DNA of 64,000 bases from Alitta virens (Eukaryota > Annelida > Polychaeta > Phyllodocida > Nereididae): positions 1,931,001-1,995,000 of the forward strand of contig OW028577.1 of assembly GCA_932294295.1 (NCBI GenBank), given 5' to 3'. Positions 43,301 through 53,200 of the stretch are shown one piece after another. A program made the position numbers and the translations under genes. The notes under the pieces are model-generated. The model made no database searches, was not told the DNA's origin, and saw nothing but the letters and a program-made list of their open reading frames with translations. Numbering within the stretch: the first letter of the stretch is position 1; every line of letters begins with the position of its first letter.

Positions 43301-44232
43301 CATTCTCTTGCGAAAAACGCATACCTTCCCGATCATTGTGTTCCCTCGCGATTGTCCCGTTCCCCCACTATAACTTTGCGAGTAACGTGAATAATTGCGA
43401 GGGAATGCGACCTTCGCAAGAGAACGCGTTGTTTTCACGAGAGTATGCATTCTATTCACGAGAGATCACGAAAATCTGTCATTTTTAAAAATTCTTTTGG
43501 GACTCCGTAATAAATCTAAGCGGACACGTGTGTAATAATTTATATTTGCGTTCACTCGCAATCATATCTTTGTTAAGCAATTATTATCATTTATTTCCTT
43601 ACCATATTTATTGCAGATTAGACACACATACAGCACTGTTGTCAAAAACCTGGAAAAAAAGAAGAAAATTATTTAAAAAAGGGGTCTATGATTATGTTGT
43701 ATTATAAATTAAGATGCAGTTTCTGCTATATATTTTAGAATTAGCACATACAGTCTGTCTCTTTTCTATCAGTTATTTACCTGCGGGCTCTTTTCTTTAA
43801 TCATGTTATAGGCCTAAGGGCATGATCATCCCAGTTCATTAGATAAACATGTGGAGCATTAATGTGTGCTTACGGTTTATATTTGTTGACAACTGCAGTG
43901 AAAATCTCTACCTAGACTAGCACTGTTAGTCACTTTTACCAAAGTTTTAGACATTTTGAAAGTACTTTTTGGTCATTTTGACTTTTATAGACATTTTAGC
44001 ATTTTCACAGCATAGGCATTAAATTTGACTGTGTATGAAATGATTGACACATCAGCCATTTTGACTAACAAATTAGTCAACTTTATTTGAACAAGTTAGT
44101 CAGATTCAGTCATTGTCCTCAATGTCAGTAGTCATATTGATAAACTTCTTAGTCAAATCATGTCACTCTACTCGACATATCTTATGGAATTATTTGGCAT
44201 TTACATGACATTCAACATTTAGTAATTTCACC

Positions 44233-44266
<34 letters not shown>

Positions 44267-47200
44267 CGTGATAGAGATATGGATAGACACAGAGACAACA
44301 TAATAGGCCGCAAGAGCGGCCCCTATGAGGCCGCCCGTAGGGCTTTTATGACTAGAGATTGGCCAAAAACAAAATCTACTGTCATGCTATTCTCAGATGA
44401 CCGGATCGGAACTATGTTGTCCTAATTAATCTGCGCGGCCATGATGCGCAAAAACTTTCAATGACCTACTTACACAAATATCGTTCTTAGCTTAAGATGA
44501 TACAGACCTACCCAACAAATTTGAAGAAACTCAAGTTAGAACACTGTTAATCATCAGTTCTATGAGATTCAAGACCGGACAAGCAGTAGAACTATGGTTT
44601 TTAATATTCCATGGGAGCTACGTCCATTGCCGTGATTTTCCATAAAGCTAGCCAACTAAATGAACGTTCGATCAATCAGAGCAGAGCTTATTTAATTACT
44701 AGGTTATTTGCTAGGCAACGAGATCTAACAAACTCTGTGATTGGCCGTGGCGCTTAAGTTACAAATCAATGCGCCGTCATGATCCGCGCTGACAAAAAAT
44801 AAGCCAAAACTTTTATTGATGACGTCACAGAAAATGCCTTTGGCGGCTCAACCGGAACGATCGCGATTTTGTTGTTGTTATTACCCACATGTATGAAAAT
44901 GTCATCAAACTTCAAACAAAGTATCATTTTAGTAACTAAAACTCCTGCGGCTTCTCATGCACATTGCGTAATCATATTATAGATATATTTAGATTGGTTA
45001 ACAAGAAATTTGATTTTCTTGGTTAATAGGTGTTACAAACTTACTGTAGCATCGAAACATACAGTTAGTTTCATTAAAAAACGGCCTCTCAAATTGAACC
45101 TAGACAAAGCTAGACAACTTTTGCTATTCGTTGCTACTTGCCACAAAACGCAACTGTCTGGCTATTCAAAGCCAGATCTAAAAGCATTCGCAGCACTATT
45201 CGGTTGAGAGTTGCGCATATTTGTCATTGTTTTGTTGCAAAGATGCATGTCTATTGTACATACATATTTATAATATATTAGATAAATTTCTTACATCTAC
45301 CATTTTTTTTTTTTTTTCAGTGGTGGTAGGTATAAGCTGAAACTAAGTTTTGAAACTTGCACCAAAAAACAACCTTTCTCATGGCTTCATCATTGATAAT
45401 TATCTTTAGCTGATGAAATTGCTTCCTAAATCTCTTTGCATGCATTATTTGTGTTAATTTAAATCTATATTAAACTGAAAAAAGTACTTTAAATCAGATA
45501 AAGCTTTATCGGGCGTTACAAATTAATATTTTGACAGGGGTGGGTTTGGGTTTTAATTAAATGAACATTGCCAATTATGAAAACCACTGTTATCCCAAAA
45601 AAAAACCGGATAATTACTTATAGTATAACTATAATCAATCTAGGTAATGACTATTTTGATGATTTATCGAGTATTAATGTTTAATGACAGCTTGGTAAGT
45701 AAGTTTTAGGCTTTATTCCATGGTGATTTTCTGATTATGACTGAGCGTATTTACTGTATTTAATAAAGAGCATTAATACACAATTCTTTAGTACAAAATG
45801 TTTTTGATATGGTGAAATACTGGCAATTGTTGAATGATACATATGATTTTTTAATGCTCAATATGATTATTGTAAGTTTGGGTTTATTAATACTTTACAG
45901 TACCATATTATGTAAAACATGCTATACCCCTTAACAAATGTACAAGAAATACGTTAGAATTAAAAACGACATGTATGTATGCATACCTAATTATAAATGT
46001 ATCGTTATTTTTATGTAACTGTGTACAGTGACCTTATTTGTTGATATATTTATTTAGTGTCCCTAATAGTAGTAATTGCTATGTTTAGATAACTATTTAT
46101 TCTGTTGCATAGACATTTATGGCACTGTATTCCTAAAACATAATTGTGTATAGGAGAATATATATATATATATATATATATATTTTATTTATCAACATTG
46201 ACATGTGGTTTTACATTACAACAATACAAACATCATACGTGGAAACATAAACCACCCAGCCCCATAAGGGCTTATATGTCACTCCATTTCAGTGCCTAAA
46301 TACATGATGTCTAAATAGCAAAAAATAACTGTTTCCTTATTTGCATAGCTTTCAGCAAAAAGTTAGCCAATTGTACCTAATCAAAATACTATTAATGTTA
46401 GTAATATTATTATAAAAGACTAGTTCTTATATCATTATATAATAAATGTGACCTCATTATACTCATGTAATGTTGTTTAAAATGTTCAAATAATAAAGAC
46501 ATTTGAGTTGGTAAAAAAAGCGCAAACTAATTCACTGGCGAAGATTTTTTTGATAATTTAGCAAAATTGTTTCCACATGACTATCATGGACAAATTTGTT
46601 TTCAAATCTGACAAGCAACTTTCCAACGAAACTTTAGAATAAACATTGAATCAATTAATATTAAATATTATATGGCTAGCAGAAATCCTGGCTTCTGATT
46701 GGCTGAGAGCCGTGCAATATTTTCATATATTGCCTGCCTATATTGCATGGCATAATGTTGTTTTTTTTTACACAAAAGCCCTCCTATTGTTAGCTATTGA
46801 TGTTCCTGTTACATGTCAATTTTTTAATGTAAAGATTCATTTATTAGAGTTATGATATATCCATTAAAAGTATTTTATGTCAGCAGAGATAAGTGCCACA
46901 AATAAGTGCCACATCAGACATTTGAGAACAAAAAGTCAACCTCTTGAAATAATACACTAGACATAAACTAATCCTTTCATGAAAAAATAAGGAAAGGCCC
47001 AATAATATAGCAATTACTGCACAGTGTTTCGTGCAATATTGTGTTTTATGGCACCATTGTCTCAGTGCCATAAAAACTAATATTGCCCTCGCTACTGTGC
47101 AATAATGGTATATTAATGTACTGTATACGTGCAACGCAACATAATTATATGATCATATATACCGACTGCATGGTCACTGTATAGGCTTTGTTTCAAGTTA

Positions 47201-50200
47201 ATACCTTACAACAGCTCTTTACAAGATATCCAACACAGACAATTATGGTTTTTTACATGCTTCTGGTTTCTACTACCAAATATAGATAATCAATCTTAAC
47301 CTAGAGAGCCTCTACATAGCCCACTCAGGTGCTGATGAGGCGTTAAACAATAACACACACACACACACACACTGCTAATAAATAGAGAAATAAGTCCGTA
47401 CTTACCACGTTTTAAAATCCATAATTAAACTGTCAGGAGACGATATGATTCATATCTCACAGGTGACCTTAATGTTGTGTGTAAGTGGCATGTCTTGATC
47501 AATGCATGATATATGCAGAATACTGTCAAAGGCTCTGGGCAGGTCAAGAAATTGCTTTAGGCGAAAATGCATGATCCAAATGTCAAACTGATGACTGTGG
47601 CACCACACATGCATTCATCACGCATGCATTCATCTTCCTTTTTAACATTAGTAAATACTAATACTGAATATTAATGATAGCACAAAGCAGTACAATATAC
47701 AGTACTCGCCATAAAGTACAACTACAGCACCAGAGATAGTAGCAGCTATCTGAAGCTACAAGAAGCCTAACCTAGCCATACCTAGCTGGAGACACCTACA
47801 GTTGGCTAAACTAAGATCCTACTTCAGCGCTTAAAAACTCTTAAACATGCAGTAATGTACCAGTCATGATATGACCTCAGAATTAACATGAACTTGATAT
47901 GCTAACTAACCATTATAGTTATAGCTTCAAGTAGACAGCTATAGCTAGATGGCTTTGTGGCTTGTCTAGCTGAGTCTAGCTTGTAAAAAACTAGATATTT
48001 ATTCTGAGTAGTACAGTATGTATAATTCTGAGAAAATCACAGGGTTTTTTTTATCATTATCTGAGCATTAGTGTTCTTATGAATTCGATTTTGAGTAAGA
48101 CTTGAAATCCTTGTACAATGCAATATAGTTTATTTATTTACGAAGTACAGTCATTGTCAATCAATACCAACCAATGTCTCACTAATAACGAACTGCAAAT
48201 TAATATATGAACGTACTAGTTGTGGTACATTGTATTTATAACATTTTGACAATAGTGCAGAACAGTAGTTGTACAAAGGCACCTGTATCAGCAAAGAACA
48301 ATACTTTAAAATGGCACTCTATTTCATACACAGAAAAAAATGTTTAGATATTAATAAGTGCTGCCAATTAATAACAGCTTTCACTAAATATGCATTGCCA
48401 ATTAATAACAGCTTTCACTAAATATGCATTGCCAATTAATAACAGCTTTCACTAAATATGCATTGCCAATTAATAACAGCTTTCACTAAATATGCATTGC
48501 CAATTAATAACAGCTTTCACTAAATATGCATTGCCAATTAATAACAGCTTTCACTAAATATGCATTGCCAATTAATAACAGCTTTCACTAAATATGCATT
48601 GCCAATTAATAACAGCTTTCACTAAATATGCATTGCCAATTAATAACAGCTTTCACTAAATATGCATTGCCAATTAATAACAGCTTTCACTAAATATGCA
48701 TTGCCAATTAATAGTTATCTTTCACTTTAAATATACTGCCACTTAATAGATGTGCACTGCCATTTAAGAACATCTTTCATTACAATAGTTAGTGATACAC
48801 ATGGGCACTAATATCAATACAAAACAATGTAGAATTAGTAGAATAGTCACTAAACCTCACTTTTATGCAGTATATCCCATTCAATATTTACTAATCACAA
48901 TACTGTGCGGTTTGAACCTGGGACCTCTGTTTTCAGTTGTGATATTAACCACTGAACCACGTGGGGCATTGTCACCAGGTCATGTCAAATTATATGCATT
49001 GCTGTAGTTTGTTACAAATAACAAACCTGTCAATAAGAATACTTTTGACAATACTTAATATGCTCACAACGTTTGGAAATGATTTATTTAATTGTTGCAA
49101 TACTAAGCTTATTTGACAATATTAAAGTACTTATCAATCACAACGTCCTAATAACAATTTTTTTATAACAATACAAATCACTAGTACAAAACTACTGATA
49201 TTTCACAATATAAATGGCTAAGTTTTAAAATGTGCCAATTGACCCAACTTGTGTCTGTTTGACATATTTCCTCTACAGTCCATTTCATATTCTTGGAAAC
49301 TAATCTGACAGACTTGGAAGCTAAACTCCAGAGGACGTCATGTGAATCCAGAGGACTCCTAATGGTCAAAGCAGTCCCTCAGCTAATAAGAGTCCAAAGG
49401 AACTCACATGACGTCTTCTGGCTGTGATGATCGCTTAGCTGGAAATTCACAAAAACGCGAAATACAGATTGAATTGGGCCCCAGTGGTGCAACTGGATTG
49501 CTCTGATTACAATCGTTTCCATCAAAGGCACCGAAGAGCGAAGTTTGCTACCTCAGCTGAATGCACTTGGAATTGTTTTAAACCAAAATCCATGAAGGCA
49601 CGTTTTGTTACTATCAAAAAGCAGCTGCTCGCACTAGAACAAGGACATACAATAGATTGATAAACTGACTTACAGCCAAATGCAAGGAAGTGCACCCAAG
49701 TCCAGTTCAAAAGCTGTCTTTTGACATCGCAGTTTATCATGGTTGAATGATACTTAAAGTCAACTTTAGGACAAAAAAAGCTAAATGCCATTGTTCACAA
49801 ACAGTCATAACAGGCCTATGATTGCCAATTTAAGGACAAAAACTTTGGGACAAAACTGCATTGTTCACAAACAGTCATAACAGGCCAATGATTGCCAATT
49901 TAATGACAAAAAACTTTGGGACAAAACTGCATTGTTCACAGTCATAACAGGCCACTAATTGCCAATTTAAGGACAAACAACTTTAGGTAAAAACTGCATT
50001 GTTTACAAACAGTCATAACAGGCCATTGATTGCCAATTTAAGGACCAAAAACTTTGGGACAAAACTGCATTGTTCACAAACAGTCATAACAGGCCAATGA
50101 TTGCCAATTTAGGACAAAAAACTCTAGGAAAAAACTGCATTGTTCACAAACAGTCATAACAGGCCAATAATTGCCAATTTAAGGACAAAAACTTTAGGAC

Positions 50201-53200
50201 AAAACTGCATTGTTCACAAACAGTCATAACAGGCCAATGATTGCCAATTTAGGACAAAAAACTCTAGGAAAAAACTGCATTGTTCACAAACCGTCAAAAC
50301 AGGCCAATGATTGCCAATTTAAGGACCAAAAACTTTAGGAAAAAACTGCATTGTTCACAAACAGTCATAAAAGGCCAATGATTGCCAATTTAAGGACAAA
50401 AAACTCTAGGAAAAAACTGCATTGTTCACAAACAGTCATAAAAGGCCAATGATTGCCAATTTAATGACAAAAAACTGAGACAAAACTGCATTGTTCACAA
50501 ACAGTCATAACAGGCCAATGATTGCCAATTTAAGGACAAAAAACTCTAGGAAAAAACTGCATTGTTCACAAACAGTCATAAAAGGCCAATGATTGCCAAT
50601 TTAATGACAAAAAACTGAGACAAAACTGCATTGTTCACAAACAGTCATAACAGGCCAATGATTGCCAATTTAATGACAAAAAACTGGGACAAAACTGCAT
50701 TGTTCACAAACAGTCATAACAGGCCAATGATTGCCAATTTAAGACAAACAAACTTCAGGAAAAAACTGCATTGTTAACTGCAATTTAAGGACAACAAGTT
50801 GGTTGCATTTGGCTACAGGATTTTTTTCTGTTATACAAAGAGTTGGTAACTGTTATTTAGTCTTTTGTGTTGTTTTTGTTACTGTGTTATTTTTCTATCT
50901 AAGTAGTGGCCACTGATGCATTTGAATTGTCTTCAGTTCTTTTCTTGCGAAGAACAACAGTCCGGACAGCAGCCTTGAACTGGTCGTATTGGATGATGTA
51001 AATGATGGGATTGATGCAGCAATTGAGGTAAAGGGCAGCAACTGTAAAGTGGAAAAAGGGAGTCAGGAGGTTGGCGATCAGTCCCAAATTGTAGAGGAGG
51101 AAATATGTCTGGTTCCAAATCCAGCAGAGAAAGAATGAGACGCTGACGACAGCCAAAGTTCGAAAGATGTTCCTCCTAACTCGTGCCATCTTTGCAGCTC
51201 TTTCGTTACTCGCCACCCCACCACCTGAGGCACTGATGTCATCAACTTTGTTCTTGAATGCAACAGCCATCCGAGTGTAGCAAAAGATTTGGATAACGAC
51301 TGATAAGATAAAGACAGAAAAGTAGTAAAATACTCCGGTGAATACAGCAACATCCTGTGATGGCCATATCGCTGCTAACAAACAAGTTCCGTTTATGTGA
51401 GCGGATGTTGGTAATGTCATGGCTCCATTGATAACAAATCCAGACAACCATATTATGAGAATTACCACTAAGATCTTTGATTTATTGACTTTCACTTTGT
51501 GCCAAATCGGGTGGATGACTTCCAAATACCGCTCAATGGTGATCGCGACAAGATTGACGGTGGATGATATGAAGAGACTCCACATCGGCAACTTGGAAAC
51601 CCACACCCGGCAATAGATATCAGCAGCGACACCATATCCGCTTCCTTTATCTTCTACGTAAAATGAGCTGAGGAGAAATACTGAGGCAAGAAAGTCTATT
51701 AAACTCTGATTGATGATGAAGTAATTATTGAGCTTCGATCGCATCGGTTTGTATGCCAAAATTACAATTACGACAAAACCATTTCCAACGATGCCGAGAA
51801 TACCTTCAATGATGTATACAATTTCTTCCGGCAACAGTGCATTGGAACTGTGCATCAATTCTTGAGATGCTGTTGTATCTGCCACTGCAACATTACTAGT
51901 CTGTGATTCACTTGCTGTTGTTTCCATGGCTTCGCTGTGAAGATAGGTGGAGCTATTTGCTGCTTCCATCCGTGGCTGTATTTTTCTCCCTGAAGTATCT
52001 GAACAAATGCTGTGATGCTGGATATCTCCGTGTTTATCATCCATTATATACTGTGGCAACAAAGCAATGTCTACAGGCTGCATAGCAAATAAGGGGGAGG
52101 GAGCTAGTGTGTGACATGGTGCCAGTAGAGCTGTATGGTGCTTAGTAAAGCTTAATACATAGTATTACACATTGTACAGTACACCTTGAACAAAAGTCAG
52201 TCTTATAAAAACTATTAACAAGAGTACATCCTGTTCCATTTCTACGAAGTTCGAGGTTCACAGTTCCAATATTTTAAAAGAGATCAGTAAAGTTTTTCCC
52301 AGTAATTGAGGCAATTTTAAAACATAATAAAATGAAAAAATAAAAATAAAAATGCACCAAAATCAACTGAATGATAAGGTGTCAAATATACATTAAAATG
52401 CACTAAAAATACTGCTGCTAGGATGCTTCAGCCAATCACAGCCAAGGGCGGGAACTTTTTCAGCCAATATAATTGCAGTATTCTGTTTTAACCACCTGGT
52501 GGAAATATAGAGAACCTTCAGTGAAAGTCCACTAATAAGCTGTTTTTTGTAAAATATTGTTTTTGTTGGTTGTTCTGTATTGTGAAAATGTTTTTGATAA
52601 ACATAGTAAGTGCAGCTGTTTGACTTGATAAAATTGATGTTTAATAAAATTCAAAAAAAGACAGTAAATAGGTGTAATTGAATTGTAAAGAAATGCACTT
52701 TAAAATTTGCACATTTTGAGATTTTGGAAAAATTATTGCAGATATAAGATAAGATAAGATAAAACTTAATTTACAGTCGGTGGTGACAATAAAGCAAAGA
52801 ACATAAGATACAGAAGCTTTTACCTGACAAATAAAATAACAAAAACAAGATGACAAATATGTACAAACGATTTAAGTTGGATTGCAGTACACAAGGAATG
52901 TTTCAATGTAATATAATAATGTAATGTGATTGAGCAAGTTAAAAATTATACAAATATTAATTATTGAAATTTGTTTGGAAAATAGCTTTGACATATCACT
53001 GTGTGCTCTGACCTCAAAGCCGAGGGACCGAATACGTTCATGTGCTGAGTTTACGCATCTTATTCTGACAAGCAAGTAATTCGGAAAAATTGCCCAAACT
53101 AAAAAAAATGAATCCATTTCTCTTGTATTTTAAGGGAAGATTTCTTTACTTTAGCAACTAATTTTGTTAAACTAGGTAAACTAGCAAAAAATTTCTATAA

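Noticed and set aside
43615..43661. Possible small peroxidase exon between good splice sites
   Set aside because: Its only open frame needs a two-base carry-over, but the preceding exon supplies one. Left out of the gene model, although it could belong to an alternative 5' end.
45010..45207. 65-codon ORF with basic residues
   Set aside because: No motif, no splice signals in frame, and similar lengths are expected by chance in this much sequence.
48362..48712. Regular 34-bp repeats resembling a CRISPR array
   Set aside because: The units are contiguous with no unique spacers, and the genome is eukaryotic; this is a minisatellite.
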